Positions 26,384-37,626 are shown, counted from the first letter of the stretch. The stretch is DNA of 64,000 nucleotides from Phoebastria nigripes (GCA_035582835.1 JAYKAV010003266.1:117194-181193), one strand, 5' to 3'. Notes: generated by a model from the letters alone, not told the origin. Numbers and translations are program-made.

Positions 26384-27930
26384 CTGAGTAGGGAGAAATC
26401 AGGCCCAAAGAGCAGTCCTTCTGCAAAGAGAATATATTAACTGGTAATTGGATAAATGCCTCTCATTTGTTTAGCGGGGAGCTGGGAGGGGGACTCAAAA
26501 AGCCAAACTGGGACTGAGAGCTGCTTACTGGGAGAGAACAGAAAAGAAAACGAGGTATTCTTCTATTCTCATTCCCATTTTGGCCATTAAGGGGAGATGC
26601 TAGAAATAATATCTGGATCCTGCTTGCTGTAGAAATTAAGTAGTTTACAGGATTCTGTGATTTTACAGACTTGCAATGCTTTTTTGGAAAAGCAGCTTTC
26701 AGAGAAAGGCCAGGATTTGAAGCACAGCAACTTCTGGACACTCCTAAAAAGAGAAAAACAGGCCAGTGCAGTTGTCAGGGGATCCAACCATAGTTCTCAA
26801 CAGGCTCGTATAAGCTTTGCAGACTGATCTGTCATGCAAGTTCCTGATGCAAAGCAAGTAAATATATTTAAAAAAATTAAAAAGTGTGGAAGGAAACAAA
26901 GCAGCAGGCTATTTGCTCAGACAGTTGGAGAAGCACAGTCCCTTCTGACCTCCTTTGTAGTCCAGGGAGCAATTCCTGAGCTGCATTCTGAGACAGAGGC
27001 AGTGTTGCCAGGCCTAGCATTCCGGCAATTACTCAGTGGAAATGGAAACAGCAATACAGATGCCAACATGCATCTGTATGATGCAAGTTTCATTGTCCCT
27101 GTCAGAATGGGAGTCCATTATGGTTTCTGGGCTGTTTGCTTGGAATTTAAAGTCAGTTGTAGTTCCATGTAAATTACACATTTAAGCCAGGAAATAAGAT
27201 TTTTTTTTTTAAGGGAGCTCCTCCTCATTCCCTGGCCTATGCTTCTATGAAGGCCTGTTTTGGACCTTGAACAGGGAATTTGAGCTTAGCATGCTTAGAA
27301 AGAGCTGAGAAACAGGAAACTTCAACAATCCTCTGCAGAGCTAAGAAGCATGCATATGAAAGTTTTCCTGTTCATAAAGCATAAAACTGGAATAATTGTA
27401 GGCGCGTGCTTGTAAAACACTTAGGAAACAGTTGAACACCAGAAAGAAATAACAATATTGTGCCCTCCTAATCTCTCGAAGATCAATGGGTTAGCAGGGA
27501 ACAATTTGGAAGACAATGAAAAACAGAGGAAGAGTAGGTCAGTCCTGGAAGGAGAATAGTAAAATTCAGGCCTCTAGGGATACATTTTAAACGTTTTAAT
27601 TCTGACGTCAGTTTAGGGATGATCTTTATGGGATTAAAAACTCAGGCTTTCTTCTAGTAATTGAAATTAAACAGCACTTGCTCAAGCAAGGATAGTTTCT
27701 TATCCATCTGTCATTACAAATAAAAGTAATACCATATGTTTAGCGGTATCTAAATATCTAGTGCTACAGTTGGATAACACTTCTTTCAAAAGTTTCCCAG
27801 CATGCTCTGCAATGAGAAAATAACCAAAACCAAATGGTCTTTGCCCCAGGATCTGCATAATTGTAAATCTAACTGCAAAGAAATTTCCAGGTTAGAAAGC
27901 TGTAACAAATATCCATATGCTTGTTTCATC

Positions 27931-27953
27931 TAAGATATACTATGTATATCTTA
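27931..27953. repeat. Perfect short hairpin in AT-rich DNA
   Basis: Ten-base arms TAAGATATAC and GTATATCTTA are separated by TAT. The arms are nearly all A/T, so the structure may be incidental. Confidence 0.7.
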
Positions 27954-28484
27954 TATATCTATATACTATGGGGGAAAGGACACTTCGATAATAGAAGGCT
28001 CTTTAATATATAAAGCAATACAATCCATGGATTTTGAAGCTGGACATGCTCAAGATGGAAATAAAATATCAGTCTTCACAGCAAATATGACTAACTAGCG
28101 CAGCTCATGAAATAATGTTGTGAATTGTCTACCAACTGAATGTTTACTTCACAATTTGATAATCCTATTGACAAAAAATGAGTCCCTTCTTTCCTTAATT
28201 ATATTGATTTGTTCCATAATAGCCTATGAAATGAAAATATCAATCACCTTTGTAGTTTTTCTCAAAAATCTCTTAATGGATAGAAAACCTGGAAATCACA
28301 AACATTATTATAATAAATGTCAGGGTTGCATAGCCACTGATTACCAGAGAAAAGCAGAGAACATGAAGTGGAATAAGAGAGGTTGGTACTTTTAGAGCAA
28401 TAAATACATTGGATTTGAGGTAGAAATCTACATATCTGGAGTGAGGCAGCCGCCCAAGCCCATTGTTACAGCATTAACACTTAC

Positions 28485-28794
28485 CACAAAACACCAGGAG
28501 GGCGAAGTGTGTCAGACCAGATGTCCTTTTTCTCTCCGTCGCCAGGCCGCCTACCTTCTCCCGGCCCCCGCTNTCCTTGCCTTGCTCAGCGCCGCCGGCC
28601 CTGCGCGCAGCCCGGTCGGCAGGCGCCAGCAGAGGGCGCTGCCGCACGCAGCACGCGGAGGAGCAGCCAGGGTGGCAAAACCAGCCTCACCCGCCCAGCC
28701 AGCGGCACCGGCAGCGGGCCGAGGAGGGGACAGAGAGGGACGTGGTCCCACCGAGTCCTGAACAGTGGTTTCTGCTTTGTGGTTGGCATCACTT
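28485..28794 (-). promoter_or_regulatory. Small GC-rich block with minus-strand splice sites
   Basis: A GC-rich island about 250 bp long. On the minus strand a textbook acceptor (gcagctttctcctcag) lies just before 28794. Two donors follow: GGGCGG|GTGAGG (exon end 28691) and TTTGTG|GTAAGT (exon end 28485). An N at 28573 marks an ambiguity or small gap. It may be a GC-rich internal or alternative first exon of the minus-strand transcript from 32.3 kb. No protein family is recognised. Confidence 0.4.
28624..28643 (+). promoter_or_regulatory. Canonical-looking CTCF motif, forward
   Basis: CGCCAGCAGAGGGCGCTGCC matches the well-known CTCF core in forward orientation (CCASYAGRGGGCGC). It lies in the GC-rich block upstream of the TSPAN2 promoter candidate. 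Confidence 0.6.
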
Positions 28795-28859
28795 CTGAGG
28801 AGAAAGCTGCAGAGACACTTCTGGTTTCTGTCCTACATTTTGTCCTGGCCATCTAGTCA

Positions 28860-31490
28860 CTGTGCCGCATCCGAGGCTCAGATCCTGGGAGGGCTGAGGG
28901 GCCTGAGACTGAGCTGGCAGCAACACAGAGAGCAGAAGAAACCTCGTCCTGAACCTGGACTTTCATAGTTCTTTCAGAGATCTTTTGAGGTCCTATAACA
29001 TCGCTCACTGTCAGCACAGCTCTTGGTTATTTGACCTCACCATGCATGACTATTCACAGGGGCACCGCAGGAGGAAGCTGTGAAGTGCTTCCCAGAGAAG
29101 CTAAGAACTGTGTAGTGAAAAGCAGTATGTTGGAATTCAGGTGGGTACTGACCTTGTAGCCAGTTGACAGGGTCAACATGGAAGGCTGGGGAAAAAGGGC
29201 AAGATATAGACCCCACACACTCCCTGCCACTAACTCTCTGAATAATTTGTCTCGTCTTCATTTGTACCTTCTGCAGAGTGACTGTGCAATCACTTCATTA
29301 AACCTGCTCTCCTGCCTAAATCGGTTTTCTGTGGTGATTAAGGTACCACCCATTGAACCTAGTCAGCAAACAGCTCTCCCCTCCAAAGTAAAGGGGTCCT
29401 GTCCCCACAGCTCCTCCCCATATATTCACTCAGATTCTCCCTTGGCACTCCTGAATCTGTCATCAGCTCACAATGAGCTCCAGTTCAAAAAAAGAAAAAA
29501 AAGCACTTTTCTGAAAGAACACGTTTAATTTTAATCCTGGTTAGGTCTAGCCAAAATAAAGGCACCAAGAAGAACCAAGATTTTCCTCCTTTTGGCTGCG
29601 TGCACATACAGTAACCATCCCTGCCATGAAGAGCACACACACTGAGTAGATGAGACAAACCAGGGCTCACAGGTTAAGTCAGCGGCCCTGAATCATGCAG
29701 GGAGATATATGGCAGAGCCATATCCCATGAGCCAGTGGGTCATTGTCCACCCAGTAAAGCTGTGGATACTAATTTAGCCAGATATGCCTTCTGCCTTCCA
29801 CTGTTGCTTACTCATCTGTCTCCTAGATTAAAAGGTTTTATTGACAGCTAAATTAAAACCCAAATGTAAATTTCATTTGTTGCCCTTGAAACTGGATTGC
29901 AATTTGCAACGATAGAAATTTGCAAAGTGTTTATTCAAATCCAGATTTTTGGTTTTAAATTGGAAAAAAAAAAGGGGGGGGGGAATTTTCTTCATGGCTC
30001 CCTGTTATTGAAAACTGCCTGTAACTCCTAGGAACAGACTTTGCTAGATCCAGATACTGAGGAGTCTAAAAATCCTGCCCAGAGCTCTGTGAGAAATTGT
30101 GGAGCTCTAAAGGACAGTTTTTGAAAGATGATCTTTTGATCTGCTTTGAGGAAGAAGAGACATTCTGTGCTACAGAACCTCTACAAGAACTTTGGCTTAA
30201 GAGGCTTAGTTAGGGGAGTGAGATCAAGACTGAAGTTCACAGGCTAACATTTTGTGCATGGACTGTTTGCTGGCCCCCTTGCCATAGCCCTGTGAACACA
30301 TTTTACAGAAAGAATAATGCAGAAGCAGCTAAATCACCACTTCTGAAATGCTTTTGAGAAAAAATAATCACAAAAAGACTGAATCAAGTCCACATCGAGT
30401 GATCTCACACTTCCTGAATACAGTCAAAAGAGCTAGACAACAAGAGAATATGCTCTTGTCACCATGAATGACTTTCTTCCGGAAGCAATGGAATATTAAC
30501 ATAAATGTATCTGCAACAACAAATGACCAGAAAAGCCCAGCCACATACAGTAGAATATCAAACCGATGCCACTACTCACAACACCAGTTGAAACTGCTAG
30601 CTGGAAAGAGCAAGACCTTCCTGATAAATTTAGCATCAGTTCAGCTGGATTTCATTCACTGCAAGAATTATGTAGCAAGGAGACCTACTACTTATGAAGG
30701 CTGAATGCTCCATTCCTAAACTTTTAGAGAAAATTAGCATGAAAATTACTAGAGAAATAGAGAAGCCTGATAAAAGACTTTTTCAAAAACTATCTATTTT
30801 GCTGTCATAAGCCAACGCAAAACTGCTCCCTCTCTTAAATTTTTTATTGCTTCAAATGTACCAGGGGATAATGAAGTCTTTTCCTACTGTTTGATACATC
30901 TCATTAAGTTATTTTGTCTATTCAAATGGATTCATGTTTTTGTTATTTTAGAAGGAATATATTGGACCTGGTAGGTCACTACCATTTAGCACAGCATCAC
31001 TCTGAAGCAAAAAAGGGAAATTGCAGGGTTTTGCTTTGTGTCATAAGGTAGGTTGAATGTTTCTTTAAAAAAACTAATAAAGTGTATTTCATTGCAAATG
31101 GAACAAGAGATTCTTAATAAAACTCTGCCGTTGCAATTCAAATAATCTATTTGGGATGATTTTCCCAAAATGCTGCCAGGTTTTAAAGCAGCTGAAAATA
31201 AACAGCAAAGTGAGTGAAATAGAAACCACCTCCAACATCCTTCAGTATTACTGGATCATCAGATGAGTGTAATTGCATTCAAAATAACAAGACCCAAGCA
31301 TCTTTTCCTTTTTGCGTGGTTTCCATACACACCTTGGGAAAAACTGATTCTAAACATGAAAACAATCTGGATAGGTAAAACTGTACAGTTACTTTAATAT
31401 AGCACAAAACAGGAAATAACTGCTTTATTCTTTAAATATTGACAGGAAATGTTTAACATAGAAAACCCGCTTCTCAAGAGACTCTACCTT
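28860..31490. other. Non-coding stretch, no gene recognised
   Basis: AT-rich sequence with a poly-A/poly-G junction at 29964-29983 (about ten A then ten G). No coding or repeat family is recognised. Confidence 0.5.
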
Positions 31491-31492
31491 AC

Positions 31493-31548
31493 CTTGTGCT
31501 CCCTTGTCAAAGCCCCGCAGGCAGCTTCTGACTCAGACTTTCTGAAGA
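31493..31548 (-). other. Candidate exon, minus strand
   Basis: There are 56 nt between an excellent acceptor (gctgttttctttcacag) and an excellent donor (GAGCACAAG|GTAAGG). The only frame open throughout reads FRKSESEAACGALTREHK after a split codon. It lies about 0.75 kb downstream, on the minus strand, of the donor at 32295, so it fits as exon 2 of a transcript divergent from TSPAN2. Coding or non-coding cannot be decided. Confidence 0.4.
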
Positions 31549-31879
31549 CTGTGAAAGAAAACAGCAGCTGAAAAAAATTGTAAGGGGAGAAAAATCTAAG
31601 ATTTTGACAACAGAGTCGCCATTTTTGGTCAAATCTTGAGAACAAAAGTGGAAGTATTAGTGATTGGAAAATGAACTTTAGGGACCCTTAGTTTGTGAGT
31701 GTAAGCAAAAACAGTTTTAAGGAGAATGGCCCTTTTCCTGCTATCCTCGGACTTCACACATCAAATTCTCGATCTTGCTTATAATTTTGTGGGCACGCAT
31801 TCTAGTATCTGCAAAATTAAAGCGTCTAATTCAAAGTCTTGGCCTGAGACACATGCCACGCCCAGAAGGCCGAGAGGGA

Positions 31880-33000
31880 TTTTATTGCGTCCACGCGGAA
31901 AAAAGGGCGGCAGGGCCTTCCGCGTGTCCCACGGCCGCTACTGCGGCGCCGGCGGCAGCCGGGCGGGCAAGCAGAGCCGCCGCCGCCCGCACGGCAGAGC
32001 CACGGGCCGCGCCCCTCTGCTCCCGCGGCCGCCCGACCCCGCCCGGGCAGGACGGCCAGACCCCGCCGGAGGGCGGTTGCCTTGCGCCCGGCCGGCGCGC
32101 CGACGCCGGGAAACACCGCCGTGTGGCCAGCGGGCCCGGGCAGCGGGCCCGGCCCCTCAGGGCAGGGCCGCGGAGGGCCGTCCTCGCGCCCTCGGGCACC
32201 GCTCTGCGCACAAAGCCCGGCCCGCGCCGCCGCGGGCCCCCGCGGCCCCGAGGTCCCGCCGCGCGGCGGGAGACGCTTCCGCCGCGCTTCCTCACCTCGC
32301 CGGCCGGGGCCGGCCCGACCCGACCCGCAGCCGCCACGGGCTGGGCTGGGCTGAGCCGAGCCGGGCCGGGAGGCGACCGCCTCGGCCCGCAGCGCCTCCG
32401 CGCGCCGTCCTGTCAGCGCCGCTTCCGGACTCCCCAGCAACGACGCCGCGTGCCGCCCCCGCCCCTCCACACCCCCTCCTCCCCGCGCTGAGGAACAGTT
32501 CCGCAGGCCAATGGAAGAAGGGGAGGACCCACCGCCGGCGGCAGGACAGCCAATCATGCGCCGGGAGGGGCGGGGGCGGGACGGGCGGGGCCACGGCCTG
32601 CTGGGTAGTGTAGTGCGGGCCGCGCCCGCCCCGCCGCCCCCGGCCCTGCCGTGATCCCCCCCGAACACACCGGGGAGAGCGCGCTCTGCCCGCCCCGTCC
32701 CTTCCCGCCGAGGCGCCGCCGCCGCCCCCCGGCCCGGCCCTGCCCGCCGCCCCCGGCCCCGCAGCGGGGCCGCTCGGGAAGGCTCAGCCCGTGCCCCGCC
32801 GCGTGGCTGGGGGNCTGTGGCCGCTGCCGCCGGGCAAAAACCCCGGAGGGACGGAGAGGGGCGGCGCCGCTGCCGCCTCCCCGGCGTCCCGGGGAGCTCC
32901 TGCCCCGGCCCGCCCGTTTTAAAACAGACACACACACACACACCCCCCCCGCGTCTCCGCGTCCTGCCCGCTGGGGCCAGCGGCGAGAGGAATTAGGGCC
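31880..33000. promoter_or_regulatory. CpG island with NF-Y / ZNF143-type promoter core
   Basis: A dense CpG island. Two CCAAT boxes lie at 32508-32512 and 32550-32554 (the second in the strong context AGCCAATCA), with GC boxes at 32567-32580. At 32599-32615 the minus strand reads ACTACACTACCCAGCAG, which resembles the ZNF143/THAP11 promoter element. Together these suggest a housekeeping-type core near 32.5-32.65 kb. A minus-strand donor GCGAG|GTGAGG ends an exon at 32296, so at least leftward transcription is likely. Rightward transcription toward TSPAN2 is possible. N at 32814. Confidence 0.65.
32929..32942. repeat. (CA)n dinucleotide run
   Basis: About seven CA units at the edge of the CpG island, followed by a C homopolymer. 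Confidence 0.85.
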
Positions 33001-33242
33001 GGGAGATGCATAAGTTACAAGATAAAAATAAGTAAGATAGATCTAATTAAATCGCCTCCCTCCCCGGGAAAGACACGGCGGGTGCGAGGCGGGTCCCGGG
33101 CGGCCGGGGGCGCGGAGCCGCGGCGGAGGGCAGGGTCCGCGGCCGCGGGAGCAGCGCCTTGCCTCAGCCGCGAGGGAAAACAAGCGAGGAGGGAATAAAT
33201 CGGGATATGTTCCTGTGGGGAAATATATCTGGTGGAATCAAA

Positions 33243-33278
33243 GGAGATTACATCTCCCGATCGGCGGGGATTTATCCC
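33243..33278. promoter_or_regulatory. Cluster of three adjacent palindromes
   Basis: GGAGAT-TAC-ATCTCC (33243-33257) overlaps by one base CCGATCGG (33257-33264). GGGAT-TT-ATCCC follows at 33267-33278. A CATATG E-box lies just downstream at 33283-33288. The spacing suggests a dense transcription-factor site cluster, but no factor can be named with confidence. Confidence 0.5.
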
Positions 33279-34197
33279 GGTTCATATGGTTTTAATCTGC
33301 TTTCGCCTCGACCCTTTTACGAGTCGGGGAGGGGGAGGATACCTGCTGTATTCTATAGATCCGCGGGCAAACCCTCCTTCTGAACGGTTTCTGCAGACCC
33401 ATCTCCGCCCCACCGCTCCCCCTCCGGATTCCCCTTCTCCCGGGACCGGCGCTGGGAAAGACTAAATCCCCCCCCGCCCCGCTCACGGCCCCCCGAGCCC
33501 TCCGCGAAGCCAAACCCCCCTCCCCGCCGGGCCCCGGCGCCGCGCTCCCGGGGACCCCCCGCCGCAGCTCCGCTCGCACAGCCGCCGCAACAGGTCCGGC
33601 GGCGGGGTGGCCCCGGCGCGGCCCCCGCCCCGACGGCGCGACCGGCCGCGCATCCCAGCGCTGCCGGACCGGACCGGGCTGCGGCGCGGCGCTTCCCCGC
33701 CGAAAATCGCCTTTTTTGTTTAGAAATGAAAAACTAACACCACCACACCCCCGCCGTATATCCCACCTCCAGTGATTTAGTGGAGGGAGGGGCAGGGAGC
33801 AGAGAGCAAGAGGAGGGGTGGCTGCGCAGAGGGGGAGCCGGGCGGCTAATAAATCTTATTAAATATCTATTTTTTTTTCATATACTGATTGGCTTGCATT
33901 CCGGCGCAGCGCGGCTCCGCACGGTATTTAGCACATGCCGAAAGTTGGAGCTGATCTCAAATGGCTCGGAGGTGACTGCAATCCAGGAGCCGGCGCACTT
34001 GAGCCTCTGAGCGCTGGGGAGGGCCCAGGGAAGCGCGGAGCCCTCCCGCTGGTTGGGCCCGGCCGCGGCAGCCCAGCGGGGTCCTGCCAGTCCTTCCACT
34101 GACAACACCCCGCGAAGGAGGAGCCTCGCCGGGCCGCGCAGAAGGCGTCAGGAGCTGCAATTTCCAACTTAGCATCTTGGCAGGACCCTTCGGAAAG

Positions 34198-34325
34198 CGA
34201 GAGCGAGGAGGAAGGGGGGAAAAAAAAGCCCCCCCAGTGCAAGGGGGGCAGAGAGAGAGCGAGAGAGCGGGGGGGGGGGGAAGAGAGGGGGAAGAGAGGG
34301 GGGGGGAAAAAGGAGGAAGCGGTGC
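34198..34325. repeat. Homopurine GA/G-rich tract with G-quadruplex potential
   Basis: Purine-rich on the + strand: GAGA-type repeats with several runs of G, the longest about 12 bases. Such tracts can form triplex or quadruplex structures and are a known cause of assembly dropout. Confidence 0.8.
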
Positions 34326-34639
34326 CAGGCTGCAGGCGAGCGCGGAGCAGCAGCCCCGGCACAGAGCAAGGTGCCGCCGCTGCCCAGCTGGCGAGGGCGG
34401 AGAGGCGCCCGCGAAGCCCNGGGGAGAGCGCGGGCAGCAGGCGGCGGCCGGCGGGGCGCCAGCCTGCCGTGCGCCGGCCTCCGCTGGGGCGGCCCCCGGG
34501 GCTGCTCCGCGCCAGGGCGAGCGTTGAGGAGGTGTGCGGGTCCCTCGGCGGAGTGCTGCAGGACAGGCTGCCCGAGCTTAGCTGCAAGAGTGCCCTAGCA
34601 GTGCTCTCGACTGGCACTCGCTTCTATAAAGATACAGCT

Positions 34640-36460
34640 CTTCCTGGGAAAATACGGACTTGATAAAAGATGACATTGCTGAGAAAAGACATCTTTCTTA
34701 ACTGATAATTTCAAGTAGTGACCATTTCCCCAACAAGTGCAAAATTTCAAACAACAGGAGGCTGTGAGAGGTTCCCCCAGCATCCCATGCAGCATATTGC
34801 AGCGGAACACTTCTTCACAGCATCACGATGCTTTTTAATAATGTAATTTCAAATAGTGAGCCAACAGCTGCTACTTTTACAAGTTCATCCTAAGAGAAAG
34901 TCCTTGCATCATATTGCGCTTACTTTGCTGAAAGCTACCCTAATGTGGCAATGAATAGTGTCTACTGCAGAACCCTCAAGAGATTTAGAGAATGCTATGC
35001 CCATTCTCCCCTCATTGCACCTTTTTAATAGTCTGACAGTTCCATAGCACAACTGAATTCAAGCTTTCTTTTTTCTTTCACTTTCCCTCATGCTGTGTTC
35101 TCCCTTACAGTAGCTTTCCAGTTTTTCACACTGGAAAACAATTAGCAATGTTATCTTCTTAAATGTCTTTTTCTTTCTTTCTGATTCACTGTTTTTTAAA
35201 AAGAAGTCACAAAATAATCCCGTCCAGCCTCTCTGGAGCAAGCAGTTTTGGGCTTTTGTCTCCTTTATGCTTGAAACACAGTTAAACCAAATGCTTTTCC
35301 CTCTTGGTGACAGCACTGCAAGCTCCGGGTACACAGTGCTGCTGTGCTCAAGCTGTAGGAGCAGAGTGATGTTGCCCAGCTGCAGCTGCAAGTCACTAGA
35401 AGGACAAAGCTTTGTGTTATGTTGTTTCACAAAAGTGACAATTACTGTATTTTGTTATCTGCCTTTTCACTGAGATGGAAGAAACCATCTCCCCAGCTGG
35501 ACTGGGGGCATTCATTTCAAACCCATCCAAACTACCAGGGGCACTTAGAAGCCTGGACTGACAGGAGGGGGCTCCTGGTGTGCTCTGGCAGTCCAAAGGC
35601 TGAGCCCATGCATACAACCAGGGAGGTTCAAATGCTATGACCAGGGTGGCAGGGGACCCTCACACTCTGTGCTGTGACAATTCTGTGAGGAAAGCTGTGA
35701 TCCCAAGCTCTTCAGCCATGTGCTTGCCTGCTTTCTTTGCTTGCTGTACCTATGCCAGATGAATTAAGTGCCAGGCAATGCAGGACAGATTAAAAAAGCA
35801 CCATGCCAGGCTGCCAAGGGTATGGTAAGCAGCAGGTGTTTTGTGAACCTAGTTCAGGTTGCACAGTTGCTACAGACCTAGGCTCTGGGCCTCCATCAGA
35901 ACAGTAGCAGAGCATTGTGCCTGGTCCTGCAGGATGCTGAAGCTGTCTGCCAGGACACACAGCATTGCCTGGTAGGCTTTTAAGTATGTCTGGCATGCGG
36001 TGGGTCTGAGACCACTCTATGGTCTATAGATCTTCCCCCTCAAACAACATGCCTTGATGCTCTTTTTTGATCTAGTCTTGTTCGCATTAAAGGGAATTTT
36101 TCCTTGCATTTCACGGCATCCATCACTTGTTTGTTAGTCATTTCTGTGATCCTAGATATTGTACACTGTAATAATCCTTTTACCTCCTAGTTCTGATAGG
36201 GGGTCCCATGGTGATTTACAGAAAAATGCCCTGTCATAATTGGTCCAAACACACTTAACATCAGCACATCCCTAAGAACAACACAAGCCTCTCTTTCTGG
36301 TAAGCCTCTAAACAGAACCCTTCTTACAACTGAGCAGCAGCAGCAATTCTGAAATGGCACATGGTCTCTACAGCATCATATATCCCGTGACACTGGAGCT
36401 GGACCTGTGATACATAGAGGGGAAGGGGGCCCAAAACGCTGTTATTTAGCCCTAAAACAG
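34640..36460. other. Probable TSPAN2 intron 1 or upstream flank
   Basis: AT-rich sequence between the CpG island and the solo LTR. Open frames are short and carry no family signature. Confidence 0.45.
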
Positions 36461-36463
36461 CTA

Positions 36464-37052
36464 GGTGCTGTCATGGTTTAACCGCAGCTGGCAACTAAGC
36501 CCCACACAGCCACTCGCTTACTCCCTCCCGGTGGGATGGGGGAGAGAATCGGAAGGGCAAAAGTGAGAAAACTCCTGGGTTGAGATAAAGACAGTTTAAT
36601 AGGTAAAGCAAAAGCCACGCACACAAGGAAAGCAACACAAGGAATTCATTCACTGCTTCCCATCGGCAGGCAGGTGTTCAGCCATCTCCAGGAAAGCAGG
36701 GCTCCATCATTGAAGACAAACGCCATCACTCCGAACGTCCCCCCCTTCCTTCATCTTCCCCCAGCTTTATATGCTGAGCATGATGTCATATGGTATGGAA
36801 TATCCCTTTGGTCAGTTGGGGTCAGCTGTCCCAGCCATGTCCCCTCCCAACTTCTTGTGCACCCCCAGCCTACTCGCTGGTGGGGTGGGGTGAGAAGCAG
36901 AAAAGGCCTTGACTCTGTGTAAGCACTGCTCAGCAGTAACGAAAACATCCCTGTATTATCAACTCTGTTTCCATCACAAATCCAAAACATGGCCCCATAC
37001 TAACTACTATGAATAGAATTAACTGTATCCCAGCCAAAACCAGCAGAGGTGC
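36464..37052. mobile_element. Endogenous retrovirus solo LTR with 5-bp duplication
   Basis: The body 36469-37047 starts TGTCATGGTTTAAC and ends near CAAAACCAGCAGA. It is flanked on both sides by GGTGC (36464-36468 and 37048-37052), a 5-bp target-site duplication of the size typical of ERVL-type integrations. Internal landmarks such as GGTGGGATGGGGGAGAGAAT and GAGCATGATGTCATATGG match an LTR family I know from neoavian genomes. The right terminus deviates from the usual CA. No internal retroviral genes are present, so this is a recombined solo LTR. Strand was not assigned. It lies 476 bp upstream of TSPAN2 exon 2. Confidence 0.85.
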
Positions 37053-37523
37053 TTTTCCTACAGTAACAGCATCTTCACTCCAGACCCAGGCCCTGAGAGG
37101 CCTCCTGCATACTGCCTGACTACAGTGTGGTTCTGAGGGTTAGGAAGGAGGGCAGTGTTCCTCATTGGTTTTGCAGCCTGTCTGTTCTTCTCATGGGCAC
37201 TCACTTCCCCTCCGCAACCCGCCCCACTCCATTCCCCATTGCAGTTCAGGCCAAGTTCTGATGACTAAATGAGCTTACTTACAAGGTTTGAAAGTCACTA
37301 GGAAGTTCAGAAACACCACTACATTGAAGAGCTGAAAGAAAGAAGTACATTGCACTATAATAGGAATTCATTGTTATCAAACACCGGCAAGTGCTTCCTG
37401 AATTTTCTGACAGTGCAATCCTGAGCTGTGGGGTTTCAAGAAAGCATAAGGTGCCAATGACACCTCTTTGATGCTCTCCAGCCAGTTGTTACTAAACTAT
37501 TGACTGGTCTGTTTATCTTCCAG
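37053..37523 (+). other. Flank of TSPAN2 exon 2 (3' end of intron 1)
   Basis: Non-coding sequence ending in the exon 2 acceptor tract (ctgtttatcttccag). Nothing else is recognised. Confidence 0.6.
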
Positions 37524-37626
37524 CTGGCAGGATTGGCTGTCATTGCCTTTGGTCTATGGCTGCGGTTTGGTGGGGTTATGGCAGACTTTGCTTCAGACAA
37601 AAAGTCTCCAGAGTATTTCTTCATGG
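37524..37626 (+). CDS. TSPAN2: TSPAN2 exon 2
   Basis: There are 103 nt between acceptor ttatcttccag and donor ATGG|GTAAGT, in phase 0 to 1. It encodes the end of TM1 ([17 protein letters not shown]) and the small extracellular loop through SPEYFFMG. Confidence 0.96.

Larger units (their letters stand above)
33050..34620 (+). promoter_or_regulatory. Second CpG island, candidate TSPAN2 promoter / 5' end
   Basis: A GC-rich island interrupted by AT-rich blocks that look functional. One is a palindrome-rich block at 33243-33278. Another, at 33845-33900, holds TTATTAAATATC-like sequence and an inverted CCAAT box (ATTGGC at 33888-33893). A purine/G-rich tract follows at 34198-34325. It lies about 3 kb upstream of TSPAN2 exon 2 in the right direction for its promoter. 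The expected first coding exon (MGRFRGG-type start) is not readable here, though an N at 34420 could mark a collapsed gap. Confidence 0.5.

Noticed and set aside
31726..32941. Very long open frames (up to 371 codons) on both strands in the CpG island
   Set aside because: High GC removes stop codons in every frame. The peptides are low-complexity Arg/Pro/Gly/Ala, overlap each other on both strands and show no family features.
33928..34663. Open frames of 229 and 113 codons in the second CpG island
   Set aside because: GC- and purine-rich low-complexity translations; I searched them for the tetraspanin first exon and found no match.
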